In this document: piece after piece, positions 46,246-57,640 of the stretch | Numbering within the stretch: position 1 is the first letter of the stretch | Layout: every line of letters begins with the position of its first letter | Source of the DNA: Tolypeutes matacus | Taxonomy: Eukaryota; Chordata; Mammalia; Cingulata; Chlamyphoridae | Assembly (NCBI GenBank): GCA_026826555.1 | Contig: JAKSZT010017954.1 | Coordinates: forward strand, 5,112,642 to 5,176,641 | Direction of reading: 5' to 3' | DNA: 64,000 nucleotides | The notes under the pieces: model-generated | Database searches by the model: none | The model's input: the letters and a program-made list of their open reading frames with translations, nothing else | Told to the model about the DNA's origin: nothing | Position numbers and translations under genes: made by a program

Positions 46246-47562
46246 AAGGCACGATGGGAGGAAAAGGAGGAGTCAGAGACATGAGTGTGGTCAGGGGCCA
46301 CAAAAAGAAGAGGAGGATAATTCCCGTGGACATCACAATGTGTTTGTTCAGTTGGTCTTTGTGAGAAGGTAGCCCCCATCTTCATGGAAGCTAAGGTAAG
46401 TGGGAAGGTGAAAGCCTTGTACTCTGTGGTGGTAAGTGGACTGCTGCCTTCAGGCAATAATTTTTGAGAGTGGAAGTGATGACAGAATGAGAATAATGCC
46501 TTAGGTACATTATTCTGGCAGCCATTTTCAAGGAAGACTGTTTGGAATCACCATAAGGGAGACCAAGGTGAAGGTCATTACTCACTAAGAAATGGGGGGA
46601 TTACAAAAGGCATGGAGCAAGAAAAGGCAAAGGAAACAGAAAAGTAAGGTCAAATCTGGGAAATGAAGGCAAAGAATAGGACTGGATGACAAATTAAATA
46701 TAAAGACAAAAGTGAAGGATTTGGCCTACAAATGACTCTGAGCCTTTCTAGCTTCCTGAAATTTTATCTTTGGGACAAGATTGGAGAAAAACCACCAGAA
46801 CTATATCTTCTTTCATCTAGGCATGGAATGTGGTTTGAAAGATTCCTACTTTGAAAGGAAGAGCCAGAAACAAACTCTTAAGAAAGATGTCAAGTTGCAA
46901 AGAATTTCTGACTTACCAAGTAAAAAATATACAATTATTTAAATGAAAATCCCACAAAATTACCAATTTCACAGTCCATTCATGGTGGAAAATACTTTTC
47001 TTATATGATTATCATTTCCACAGATGTTAGGACACAACCTTAGACATCAGAACTGTAGATATCAAAGTTAAGCTGGTTTGGATGGGGTCTGGAATTTACA
47101 AGAAGTGTCCAAGGATTTTTGTTATTTTGGGTTCACTCAGGTTGCAAGTTGTTCTGTTTGGGTTTTTGTTGGTTATATTTAATTTGGTTTGGGTTTTCTG
47201 AGGGTGGGACTTGATGTGAATGGTAACTCCTAACAGGGGCAGGAAGTGTCTGTTTTGTTGGCTCCTCTCCAAATTCTTGTTGTGACTAACCAGTGTGGTA
47301 GAGTGGAGGAGTACTGGGCTGGGCATTGGGCGACCTTGCCTGGGGACAGGGCAAGACATTAACACCAGGTCTCAGGCCCCTTGTAATGGGGGAATGAACT
47401 TCAAAGGCTCCCAGAGATGACAGAAGTGTGGGCACAGCGCTGGAATTCTAGCACTACCACTGAAATCAAGGGGCACCTCCTTTCCAAACAAATCCTCTTT
47501 TTCCAGAGCTTATCTCCCTCATCATGAACTATGCTCTACTGTTTTGCTGGGGGATGCCAAAG
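46246..47562. other. noncoding, nothing recognised
   Basis: No confident repeat or gene. The T/G-rich part around 47120-47210 ('TTTTTGTTGGTTATATTTAA') is low complexity. Confidence 0.45.
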
Positions 47563-47766
47563 TTTTCCCTTCCTTTCTCTTCTATGCTCTTTTCTTCTTT
47601 TCTTCTCTCCTTCATCTCCTCCCCTCCCCTTGTCCCTCTTCTTCTCCGTTCTTCTCTTCTCCTTTTCTTTCTTACCCTTCTTTTCTCTTCATCCCACATC
47701 CTTTCCTTTCTCCCTTCCCTCCTCCATAGAGACTCTCTGTCTTTCTCTCTTGCTCTCTCCTTCTGC
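47563..47766. repeat. polypyrimidine (C/T) tract, about 200 bp
   Basis: Almost pure C/T on the plus strand with only scattered purines. It is not a regular microsatellite, and could form triplex (H-DNA) or act as a regulatory GA-binding site. The long frames reading through it are composition artefacts. Confidence 0.85.
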
Positions 47767-48084
47767 ACTTATGTGTGTGCCCCCAGAAGTTCTTCCGTAT
47801 GTAAAATTCTCCCCACATGAAATGGCAACACTCAAGACCAGCACTTTTGCCTGGAGACACTGTCTCGGGAAGAACTTTATGAAAATGTGAGTTGTCCCTA
47901 GAAGGGTGATGTTATCACAGTAGCCACTTAGTCCTCAGAAGCCCATCAGTCATCTCACTGAGCACCAGGGGATTGCAAAGCAGATGAGAGAAGCAGCATT
48001 TTTAAACTTGCTATTGAGCTGGGCTCGGTGGAGCAGAAAGTGCTGGCCCATGGCCAGTTACAGCTGTGAAGTGAGAGAGAAGAC
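47767..48084. other. noncoding spacer
   Basis: Nothing recognised. Confidence 0.4.
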
Positions 48085-48210
48085 CAGTTCTAAACCTGTC
48101 TCCACGTTATCGTGAGACCAAAGTCACCTTCTCTCTCTGGGATCTTAGCTTCCTCCTCTCTAAAATGAGGTGAGGGCCAAGGTTCCCATCAAGCTCCAGA
48201 ATTCATTTCT
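48085..48210 (+). repeat. MIR fragment
   Basis: 'TTCTAAACCTGTCTCCACGT', 'TCTCTGGGATCTTAGCTTCC' and 'TAAAATGAGGTGAGGGCC' follow MIR order. Confidence 0.65.
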
Positions 48211-48224
48211 TTCTGAATACTAGT

Positions 48225-48425
48225 CAGTGGGGAGCAGAAGCGAGGGGGAGCGGTCAGAATAATGTAAACACAATTACTCCATAGTTTTCCCCAAGGACAG
48301 TCACAAATTACTCATGGTCAGACAGGAAATTGAGATGGTCCAGATTTATGCTGGCAATTCCAGCTTCATTATTCATAATGCTCCCCTTTATTCTCAAAAG
48401 TGTCACAGCTTAGATAAAGAATTAT
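48225..48425. promoter_or_regulatory. candidate conserved noncoding block
   Basis: Repeat-free with forkhead-like TGTAAACA, ATTACTC pairs, TTATTCATAATGC and GATAA-type sites (AGATAAAG). The call is by motif density only. Confidence 0.25.
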
Positions 48426-49296
48426 ATGGTCATTGTACTCATGGTGTGCGTTTCCCAAGGACTTAGAACAATAGGAATTTTCCTGTCTCTGACATGCAGA
48501 GGCCTTTCAATATTCTTTTTTTTCCCCCTTAGTTGAAGCCAATCAAATCCATCCCATCCAATCAGACTATAAAACACGTGTCTGAAGCGTGTATTAGTGG
48601 AGCCAGTGGGAGCCACCATTATAGATCAAGAATCCCAAGTGCATATTTGCACCCAGAACCTTGTATTTCGTGAGCTGGTATTGACCTTTAGCTGTTGGCC
48701 TCAGGGTACCATACACCCTAAAATGTTCAAAGCCAAAAAATCTTACGCTTTGAGGCAAAAATGGATGAAATCAGCTTCAGTCGAAACAGCTTAAACCAGA
48801 AAGTTACAGAAAGGTTTCCAACCTCAGGTATTGCTGCAGAGAAGCTTGACGACTGTTTGGGGATTTTTTAACCCAGGCACTTGTGACCAATTTGCAATGA
48901 TCACTGTCATCTGCAAGGTTGCAATTGGGGAGGCGCCGATTCCCTCTCCTTCACTCGCAGACATAATATTCAGTCTCGTCATTGGCCCATGGACAGGCAT
49001 CCTCCCTCCTCTTTCTCACTCTCAAGAATTCTTTTCCCCTCTAGGACAATAATTTCCTCATCTTGTCTCTGCAAGACCTCCAGTTATGAGATCTTGGGGG
49101 CTCAAAGCAGCTATCTACCATCCAAAACAGCCTGCACATTCATCTTCAGCACAGGATCTCCAACCCCTTTCCAGACAAGCATTATTACAACCATTTTATA
49201 AAACCCAGACAAAGAGAACTTCCTGGTGCCTCTTTGGGGTGGTCTATGGTGGCATTCTTCTCAGCAGACCTAACTTTGCACACATACACACACTCA
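48426..49296. other. noncoding, nothing recognised; CA-rich end
   Basis: No gene or repeat recognised. The last 25 bp are a CA-rich run adjoining the inverted repeat arm. Confidence 0.45.
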
Positions 49297-49492
49297 TACA
49301 TACACAGGGGCATCTCCTCCTCCTCACTCACCCCCAGTCCTGGGAGGAGCCAGGGTATTAGAAGGTCAGGAAGTCCAGTGCCTGCAAATCATAAGGAGGG
49401 CAGTGTGGTGGGCTACATAATGGCCCCCAAAGATAAGTCCATGCCCCAGTCTCCAGAACCTGAAATGCAAAAAGAGTTTTTGCAGGTGTGAT
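49297..49492 (+). repeat. inverted duplication, left arm
   Basis: This 196-bp arm matches the reverse complement of 49926-50117 (192 bp) with four substitutions and four gap bases. It holds 107 bp of non-LTR flank plus the first 89 bp of a MaLR LTR (from 49404). Arms are separated by 433 bp. Confidence 0.93.
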
Positions 49493-49587
49493 CTTCCTCC
49501 TTCGCCATCACCACCACCATCAGCTTTCCAGGGACCCCCTCTTGGTTTTACATCTCAGCATTGCAATGACTGCCTGTCTCCTCTCCC
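49493..49587. other. spacer unique part of inverted duplication
   Basis: Sequence starting CTTCCTCCTTCGCC separates the left arm from the 3' end of the minus-strand LTR. I see nothing else in it. Confidence 0.5.
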
Positions 49588-50014
49588 TGTGGTTGCTGTA
49601 ACAAATTCCTACAAACTTTAGGGTCTCCAAATAATGCACCTTTATTCTCTTGCAGTTCTGGAGACCAGAAGTCCAACATCAGCTTTACTGGATCCAGCTC
49701 GAGGTGTCCGCAGAGGCATGATCCCTCCTGATCTTTGCCTCTTCCAGCTTTTGATGGTTACTGGCATTTCTTGGCTTGTGGCCCCCTCACTTCAACCTCT
49801 GCCTTCTTCATGTTGTCTCTTTCTCTCCTGTGTGTGTCAAAGCTCCCTCTACCTCCCTCTTAGGACACATGTGATCGTGTTTAGATAATCCTAGATGATC
49901 TCCCTGTCTCAAGGTCCTTAACTTAATCACACCTGCAAAAACTCTTTTTGCATTTCAGGTTCTGGAGACTGGGGCATGGACTTATCTTTGGGGGCCATTA
50001 TGTAGCCCACCACA
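49588..50014 (-). mobile_element. MaLR (MLT1-type) LTR
   Basis: On the minus strand it begins TGTGGTGGGCTACATAATGG at 50014 and ends near the plus-strand 'GGTTGCTGTAACAAATTCC' at about 49591. The standard middle markers are all present (GTGTCCTAAGAGGG and GATTATCTAAACACGATC on minus). Its 5' end is copied in inverted form at 49404-49492. Confidence 0.85.
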
Positions 50015-50117
50015 CTGCCCTCCTTGTGATTGGCAGGCACTGGACTTCCTGACCTAACACCCTGGCTCCTCCCAGGACTGGGGTGAGTGAGGAGGAGGAG
50101 ATGCCCCTGTATATGTA
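49926..50117 (-). repeat. inverted duplication, right arm
   Basis: Overlaps the 5' 89 bp of the LTR and continues 103 bp into its flank. It is nearly identical to the inverted left arm. Confidence 0.93.
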
Positions 50118-50739
50118 GGGTGTGCAGCCAGGGCTGATGGAGCTGGAATCAGTGATAATGGAAAGATGAGCTTTGTATATTGATGGCTATGAGTTCCTTT
50201 CTGGGCTTTGCCACCTACCAGCTAGGTGATGTCAGGCATTTCTTAGCCTCAATAATAAAATAAACATAAAAGTAAAAATTTTAATAATATCCAACTTTCT
50301 AATGAGAAACTTTGTGGTGAGAAATACAGAGGTAATAAAAAGAAAATGTCTTATGCATGGGGGTGCTCCTTAAAGAATATGATCTACTGATGCATGGGGG
50401 TAGGAGGGTCTTATTTTGAATGACCAGCAGAAGAATTCATCTGAGGGAGAGAAATAATTTTGTCTGGAAAATACTTTGGTGCCTTCTTTGGATGTCAAAT
50501 GTGAAGGTACTTCTTTTCTCTCCCACTACCCCTTTCCTCTGTCCTCCTCACCAGCCCCCACCACCACACAGTCCACATGGCTCCAATGGATTAGATCAAG
50601 AACATAGACCACTGACTTTCTCAGCTTAATAAGGAAGGGGAGACTTAAGCTTCCAGCATAGAGAGAATGAACAATCTGGTTAGTGAGAGAAGACAGGAAG
50701 GAAAGAGCTCACCAAAACAGGCATGCCACAGTCAAACCA
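50118..50739. other. noncoding; MIR piece 50185-50285
   Basis: 'TTTCTGGGCTTTGCCACCTA' followed by 'CCAGCTAGGTGATGTCAGGC' is a MIR core on plus. The remaining sequence is unremarkable. Confidence 0.5.
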
Positions 50740-50850
50740 GGGTAGGACCCAGCTGATGGGAATGGCTGGGAATTCCTGCTGGTGGGAACAGCCAGGAATT
50801 CCTGCTGGTGGGAATGGCTGGGAATTCCTGCTGGTGGGAAGGCCCAGGGC
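50740..50850. repeat. 26-bp minisatellite, about 3.5-4 units
   Basis: The unit GGAATTCCTGCTGGTGGGAA plus six variable bases repeats at 50769, 50795 and 50821, with a partial unit before it. It encodes a repeating PSRNSQ/HQQEF-like pattern on minus only by accident of period (not a multiple of 3). Confidence 0.88.
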
Positions 50851-53169
50851 ACTTTTAAGGAATGTGGGATGTAATAGTCAATGTTAGAGGGTTTGCTACA
50901 AGGCAAACCTTCAGTAAAATCTTCTGCTCCATTCAGCTAACCCTAGTTGTGGGGGAAATTGAGGCCTGTGTTCCATTAGCTTCCTCTGGGTCGAGAGAAG
51001 AGAACAGCCACTGAGGCGCAAAGGGAGGAAAACTGAGACTGAGCAGAGACAGGTGGCCACAGGTTTGTGAGCCTCATCAGAATCTAGACATTTTGGAAGA
51101 GCGCATTTTCATTTTCCTATTAAAGGGCAAGGTGACACCTTAGGGCCAGAAAGCTGGTCCCTGGGTGACAGACTGAATAAACTCCATTCTTACCATCATT
51201 GTCTAAAAATGAAACAAAACATGCAGGACAATGAGTAGAGCTGTTGTTTATTTTGGTGACCCTTTCTGGCTGCCCCTAGCTGGTTTTAAAAGCCTCCGTT
51301 CTCTTGACTATGGCCTGGCCAGGCCACCTTGGCTTCACTCAGAGAGTCCCACCATCCCCATCTGCTCACAACAGGATGCCTGCATCATTGCACCTCTTCT
51401 GAAATTCCCCGACACGGACAATGTGTTCCGCACTTGTCTGACCTTGGCAGTGTGTGTGAGAACATGAGAGCAAACGAATGAAAGTGCTCCTTTCTGGTAC
51501 TTCAATCAGGGAGAGAAGCAATTAAAATACGAATTAATCTAAGTGAGATGAAAATGCAGATGTAGGATGAGAGTATCTCGATCACCTTGAACCTGAACTA
51601 CACACGCTTTAGCTCCTGTGATTAAAGACATTTTCATTCCATTAAAAACCTTCTCTTCTGATGTTAAAAACACTATGTCAGTCAAACGTGCTGAGCAGCC
51701 TCTATATGGACTGCCCTCTCCCCGGTTAAGTTTCTTTGTCCTTTCAGAGTTTGCGATGGGGTGGGAGAATCTTAGGAGGGGACATTGAGGGGCCAGAGAC
51801 AATCATGGGAGTATCAGGATTCTGAGCTAAATGGAAAAACAGTTGCATGTGTCTCCTCTCAAATAGATCATTTCAGGTTCCTTGACTCTATTGTGCAGCC
51901 CGGATCTTAGCTGCCAGATGGCACTGGGAGGGCAGAGCTGGGAAGCCAGGCAAGAAGCACATTCACAGCCACACCACAATCCCCTCGTACCTTCTGGTTT
52001 CCCTACTGTTTCTTTGAAAGGGAGTGACAACCTCAGCATTGACTTTTAGAGATTTGCTTCTGCTTTCCTGTCATCATAGGGCCCTCTGCTGAACTGTGGG
52101 AGGGGTTTTCTGCTGGGAGGGCTTGAGGTTATGACCCCAGAGGGAGGGAGGCATTTGAGGCAATGTCTATTGATAACCCTTTCAACCACTTGGGCCCTTC
52201 CAGGGCAGCCATTCATGCTGTTGTCTTGGATTTGCTTCACTCTGTGTATATCCTACATCTGACCTTGGCTTTTTCTCTTGTTTCTGGCTACACATTCTGT
52301 CCGTGCAGTTGTCAACAGTATTTTGTCAATCTCAGGTTGTGCAGCTTGGGGCTTAAAAGAACTCATCCTGCAGTCCCCCTTGAGTGCTTTCCAAACCAAA
52401 CTCCCTCCCTCCCTGTCCCACACAGCCCTGAGGAACTGGGAAGTGTCTCTTACTCCATAACCTCCCATGAGGGGCCAGAAGTTTAACATTCACTACAGTC
52501 TTAAACTACAAAGGGCAACACAAGTGTCTATAGGACTTGTCATTCAAACCGTGTGAAGAGCTTCAACATTTTGAAATGTCACCGTAAATTACCATGGCGC
52601 TCCAACTCAGACAAATGCGATGTGAGATGCCTCCCACATTTCATCTTTGCCTCCCATACATCCCAAAGTGCAGAAAATGTACTCACATGTTATAACATCG
52701 CACTACTTTGAGGTCACCTCCCTGCTGGCGCCGTTCATGAGAGGCCCACACTCAGATTCATTCTCCTTATGTCCACGTGCCTCCTCTCATCTTGGACAGC
52801 TACCTAAAGCCCAGGAGACCTCTGAGCAGCCACCCTGCCCGGCCACCTTAGGTCCCAGGGAAAATGAGTCATCTAGGGGGGAAGGCACTGCCAGCCACCA
52901 AAAGGATCATGAAAGAATCTCCGCTTTAATCTAAAGACTTCAGAAGGGAGAAGGCATCCAAAATTCCTGAAATTAGCCTCCTTTTCAACCCTCAGGTACC
53001 CTTCTCTCCTCCCACTCCTCAAATCTACAAAATCCCAGAAAATAAAGAGGAAAGGACAGGCTCTCGGCTTAGTTCTCTGCTTACTTTCACTAGTGACAAC
53101 TCTTTCTACCTCCTCTGAACCTCTGCATGGAGCTTTTGTTTTTCAGTTGGTGTCTTTGAAGACTACCAA
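50851..53169. other. noncoding, nothing firmly recognised
   Basis: 2.3 kb of unique-looking DNA. Open frames up to 107 codons (52163-52486) overlap others and have no known relatives. 51488-51545 ('AGCAATTAAAATACGAATTA') is a short AT-rich patch. Confidence 0.4.
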
Positions 53170-53405
53170 AGTTAAACAATAATAAGAGAACAAGCTTCAA
53201 TTAAAATCTGGACTCAACTCCTTTGGTTAAGTAGCTATGTGTCCTTAACTTGAGGATTGAAATTGTGCTTCTCTCAAAGAGCTGTTGTGAAAATCAAATA
53301 AGATAATACATGTAAAGTGTTTAGAATCTCACCTGGCCCATAGTAGGTGTTCAGTAAATGTCATCTATTATTATTATTACCATTGCTATTACTGTCATTC
53401 CTCTC
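53170..53405 (+). repeat. MIR SINE with (ATT)n end
   Basis: 'TGGTTAAGTAGCTATGTGTC', 'AGAGCTGTTGTGAAAATCAA', 'ATACATGTAAAGTGTTTAGA' and 'AGTAGGTGTTCAGTAAATGT' give a near full-length MIR, followed by a short ATT run (53366-53379). Confidence 0.85.
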
Positions 53406-53629
53406 ATTACTACTACCATGACCTGTGCAATAAATTTCCCATTTTAGTGTGGATCCCTGTCTCTTTTTGGCTTGGCCCCCAGGGAGAGCATCCCCTACTA
53501 TTTCACTTTGTGTATCACTGCCCTGTTGTCTCTCATAAAAACCATATGAGTGCAGATGGGGTATAATGAAAAACTTGGCAGATCTTTGTCCTCCATTCTT
53601 GGGGAAGTAACCTCATAATCTTTGGAATT
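53406..53629. other. noncoding spacer
   Basis: Nothing recognised. Confidence 0.4.
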
Positions 53630-54340
53630 TCCTGTGATAGGAGTGCTTTTGTTCTTCGTGGTGGGCCAGAATCACACCTGGTAGTTCATATGCTAATGAG
53701 CTGGCCCAGAGGGGCCAGCCCCACCAGAAAGATCAACCAGGAGATTAGGGGCATTGGGACTTTGAACCACGGCATATCAGTCTGACCTCTGGGAGAGAAA
53801 GGAAGGCTACAGATTGAGCTCAACCACATGGACACTGATTCTATCAAGCATGCCTACCTACTGAGACCCCATATAAACTCGGGACCCTCAAAGCCACCAT
53901 GAGCTTCCATGATGGAGAAAATATGTCTCTGTGCCCAAAGGGTGACGCATTCCGGATCCACATGAAGAAGACATAGAAGCGGGCCAGTGAGATCTTCCCA
54001 GACCTCGTCCTCTGCATCTCTTCTTTTGGCTTCTTATTTGCATACTTTTACTATAATAAAACTATAATCATAAGTATAGCACTTTCAGTGAGTTCTATGA
54101 GAGTCGTTCTAATGACTTACCAAACCCGATGGAGGGTTAGGGACCTCCAAATTTGTAGCCAATCATTTAGAAATGCCAGTGGCCTGGGCCCCTGAACTTG
54201 CTTCTAGTAATCTGAAAGAGAATCTTGTAGAAGATTGCCCTTGACCTGTGGAGTCTGGTATAACTCTGGGTAGTTAGATCAGAACTGAATTGAATGAAGT
54301 TTCTGATACTTACATGAATGGTGTCAGGAGATGTTATACA
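53630..54340 (+). mobile_element. ERV-type solo LTR
   Basis: Has an LTR layout: 'TGCTAATGAGCTGGCCCAGA', CATATAAACTCGGGA (TATA-box like, about 53870), AATAAA at 54055-54060, GAGTTCTATGAG, then 'CCAAACCCGATGGAGGG' and 'GGTAGTTAGATCAGAACTGA' with 'ATTGAATG'. The family is a common mammalian LTR whose exact name I cannot state. No coding region is attached. Confidence 0.65.
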
Positions 54341-55454
54341 AGTTATCGAGGGTTTTGATAACATGTTCAGTAGTTCTCACTAGCTTTTGCTAGAGTATTG
54401 CAGTCATAGAAGAGTTTCCCCATCCATTTGTTTTATGTTTTGATCTCTCAAGCCTTCATCCCAATTTGGTATCATCTAGAGACAGCCTTTGGAACTCATT
54501 GCATTTCGAGATTTGCTTCTTTCTTTAGCACACTGAGCTCTTGGAGAGGTACTAATTTGCTCAGATACTGGTCCAGAGTTTTATTTCACCCAGTTGCATG
54601 GCCTTTTACCCCATGCCACTGGAAGGTGATGGAACCAAAGGGACATGGAATGGAGAGCACTTTTCTCCCTTTTCACTAACTTGGGAATAACAAGCAGAAA
54701 CTTGCTCAAAGGCTGGAGCATAAGGACTTAGCATTTTAGAAACATTGAGCCAAACATGCTGAAATTGCTGCCATTGATAACTTGCTTATCATTAGTCAAT
54801 AAGCCTAGCTAATCTACATCTAATTCCTGCAACACATTCCCTAATATTGCACCCAGAATGTGTGCATGTATGCATATGCATGCATGCCTGTGCAAATGTG
54901 CACTCTGAAAAGGAGAACACTCCCATCATCAGTGAGATGAATTGGGCCATAATTGATTTTCCATAGACAAATGCTTTAAATTTTGGTAAACCCATAATAA
55001 CATCTTAGTCAAATTAAACTGAACCCTTTCAAGTTAGATTTATAGTCCATAGGATTCCACTTAACTGAGACAAGTGATGTAATTTCAGGGCAATTTAAAC
55101 GGTATTTCGTTTAGAGACAGAACCAATCCTTGTCAAGGCCCCAGAGGTAGGAAGAAACGTTCCTTCTCTCATTCACTAAGAAGCAACGGCAAGTCCAGTC
55201 CACAGGGGCTCAGTAGAAGGTGGAACATCGTGTCTGGTTCATGATCCATGTTCATTGACGGGAAAATAGCCAAAATGAGGGGGAGGAAAAGAACAACAAC
55301 AACAAAAAACATTTTGACCCAGTTAGACAGATGTTTAGTGTTTATAACTCAATGCATCACCAAGAGAGCCACTGGAAAATTTAAAGTCCATTCTGTGTAC
55401 TTCTTGGTTTGCCTACATCAGTAATTCTTACAAATTTGGGGGACCCACCAGAAA
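54341..55454. other. noncoding; alternating purine-pyrimidine patch
   Basis: At 54857-54900 an imperfect GCATGTATGCATATGCATGC-type run alternates purine and pyrimidine. Nothing else is recognised. Confidence 0.5.
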
Positions 55455-55575
55455 TTTTCACGAGGGCAGGGGATTTTGTCTTGTTTTATTCACTGCTATA
55501 TTTTCAACACCTAGACCAGTGCTTGGCACATAATGAATATTCCAGAATAGTTACTGAGTGAATGAATGGATAAAA
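55455..55575 (+). repeat. L2 3' end
   Basis: 'GATTTTGTCTTGTTTTATTC', 'CCAGTGCTTGGCACATAATG' and TGAGTGAATGAATGGA, the full terminal L2 signature. Confidence 0.85.
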
Positions 55576-55924
55576 GCAAACTTGTTTGAGTATCTGATAA
55601 AAGCTATGGACCACCTTCTCAGAAAAATGCACATAAGTGCAAGGACAGCATCGTGCATGGCACTTTCAGGTTCAATGACCTCTGAAGTCTATTCATGGAA
55701 ACAGAAAGGGTTTGACTATTTTCTTGCAAAGAAATAGCCCTTGACCCTTTCCTTGATGGAAAGGAGCAATGACCTTTGGCTCCTGAACTCTTTCTTCCAT
55801 ATTGGTGGATACCTGGGCAGTGTGAGGCCATCAATACATTGGATCACCCGCTGCTTCTCCTATTGATTGGATACGTAGGACCTTTCTGGAACCAAGGGGG
55901 TGAAAAAGAGGAATAACAGCCTCC
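55576..55924. other. noncoding spacer
   Basis: Nothing recognised. Confidence 0.4.
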
Positions 55925-56125
55925 ACTCACTGAGGTTATATAATCCGTCAGGCATTACGTTAGATATTTTACACATAATTGTTTTAATCCTTATGACAAC
56001 CCTACCAAGTAGGTATTGCTATCCCTGTCTTTCAGATAATGAAATTGAGGTCCAGGGAAGTTAAGTGTTCTGCCCCAGGCCACCCAGCTAGGAAATGTCT
56101 GACTTAGGGTCTGTAACCTTGTCTG
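55925..56125 (-). repeat. MIR SINE
   Basis: 'GTTTTAATCCTTATGACAAC', 'CCTACCAAGTAGGTATTGCT', 'TTGAGGTCCAGGGAAGTTAA' and 'CCACCCAGCTAGGAAATG' run in reverse-complement MIR order. Confidence 0.88.
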
Positions 56126-57359
56126 CGAGAATCCAAAGAACCCTTGCTTTTCTCCAGGTAGCAGGCAGCCTCATTGCTTAGGAGCAGCCCAGGAATTTTG
56201 AAAACCTGTGGCATAAAGTTTAGAAGAGATCCTCCAGCAGGATGTGCTCTCCAAGTTGGACACCCAAATCAAATAAGCGAACAAATGAAATAGCCAAAGA
56301 AGCAAAATTGCTGCTTTAGGGTCAAAAATTTGAACTGTGAAGGCATTACTCTTCTGTATTTTCATTTGAAGTTTTCATAAAAGTCCCAAAGACAATTACA
56401 GTCTGTTTCAGCTGTGCTCAGGGAGTCAAGGGAAAGGGATTGTGTCCTTTAAGAACCTGGCTCTGAGACAAGTAAGGCCAGAACTCCAAGAATTAACGCA
56501 CTCTATGTCTGACTCTGGAGGAGGTGACCAAATTCCAAATTACATTGTTCAAAGGGATGCAGTAAACTCAGACCTAGTGGCCAACGAGTTCTAATTCAGT
56601 AGGTGGGACAAGAGCAAGTCTACAAGTCTGGCTAGGGGCAGCTTTGGCAGCCCTGATCCCTGTTGGAGAGCCTGGGCTCTAGCTCTTTGCCCCTGGAGAG
56701 AGAGGGGGCAACAGCTGAGTAGGGCATCAGGGCCCCTGCAAAGATGGCTGGGAATCAGATCACAGTGCCATTCTCAAGGAGAACCAACATGAAGCTTGTT
56801 GATACAATTCAGCCAAACACAATGAGAGCTATGGGTAACACAGAGATTCACAGGACTCCCAACTCCCAACCCGACATCAAGGGCTGCTAAACCACCCCTG
56901 TATTGAAGCCAAGCTTCTGGGCTGGTCAGAAACTGGGCCAGGTTCTCATCAGAGGCAGAGCCTGGACCAGCAGACGCGGATAGATCTTGGTACTCATCGG
57001 AGCCTCTGTGCTGCACAATTCCAGAGAACACCATTCCCACTGGATTCCATCTACACTCAAGGTAAGAAAAGAAGATATCTGAAAGATGATTTCAAAGAAG
57101 CCTAAAAGACAAGTGCATTTCACCTAAGCATATTTGATTGGCAGACTCAGAAAATCCAGAGTTATTTCCATGGCTTGATAAAACAGGGAGAGTTGAAAGT
57201 ACCAGGCTCTTCAGCTTTGTGGAATGGGGTCTCCTGACAGCACTTCTTTCATTTAAAGGGGGGAAAAAAATCCTGTAGAGACACAAAGCAAGTCTCAAAA
57301 CAAGAATCAGTATCAAATCTGAGTTGAAATGATTGCAGATTTTAAATAAAATCTTTTAC
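56126..57359. other. noncoding; possible MER5 fragment 56545-56640
   Basis: 'CAGACCTAGTGGCCAACGAG' and 'TTCTAATTCAGTAGGTGGGA' resemble the centre of a MER5 element. No gene; frames under 90 codons only. Confidence 0.4.
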
Positions 57360-57640
57360 TATAAAAATGTTAAAGCACAAATGCAGAGACGAGTACAATG
57401 AAACCCCATGTTGCCTCAACAACCATCAACTTTATGCCAATCTTGTGTCATTTCTCCTGCTGCACTTTTAAATTTTTATTTTAGTTAACATATATACAAC
57501 CTAAAATCCTCCCCCCCCCCACCGCCCCTTTAACCACACTCAGATATAGACTTCAGTTATCCTGCTGTATTGTTACAGCAGTTTTCTAGTCACCCTTTTC
57601 TTTATGCCGTCAAAATGCATCCCAATGGAGATGTCCCATT
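57360..57640 (-). repeat. probable L1-related 3'-UTR fragments with C10 run
   Basis: 'ACAATGAAACCCCATGTTGC' and 'GTTAACATATATACAACCTA' then 'TTTAACCACACTCAGATATA' recall conserved segments common in old L1 3' UTRs on the minus strand. A C10 homopolymer (57511-57520) follows. The assignment is tentative. Confidence 0.45.

Noticed and set aside
47524..47890. Leu/Ser/Pro-rich frames that look like membrane proteins
   Set aside because: Generated by the C/T-rich tract; hydrophobicity is a composition effect.
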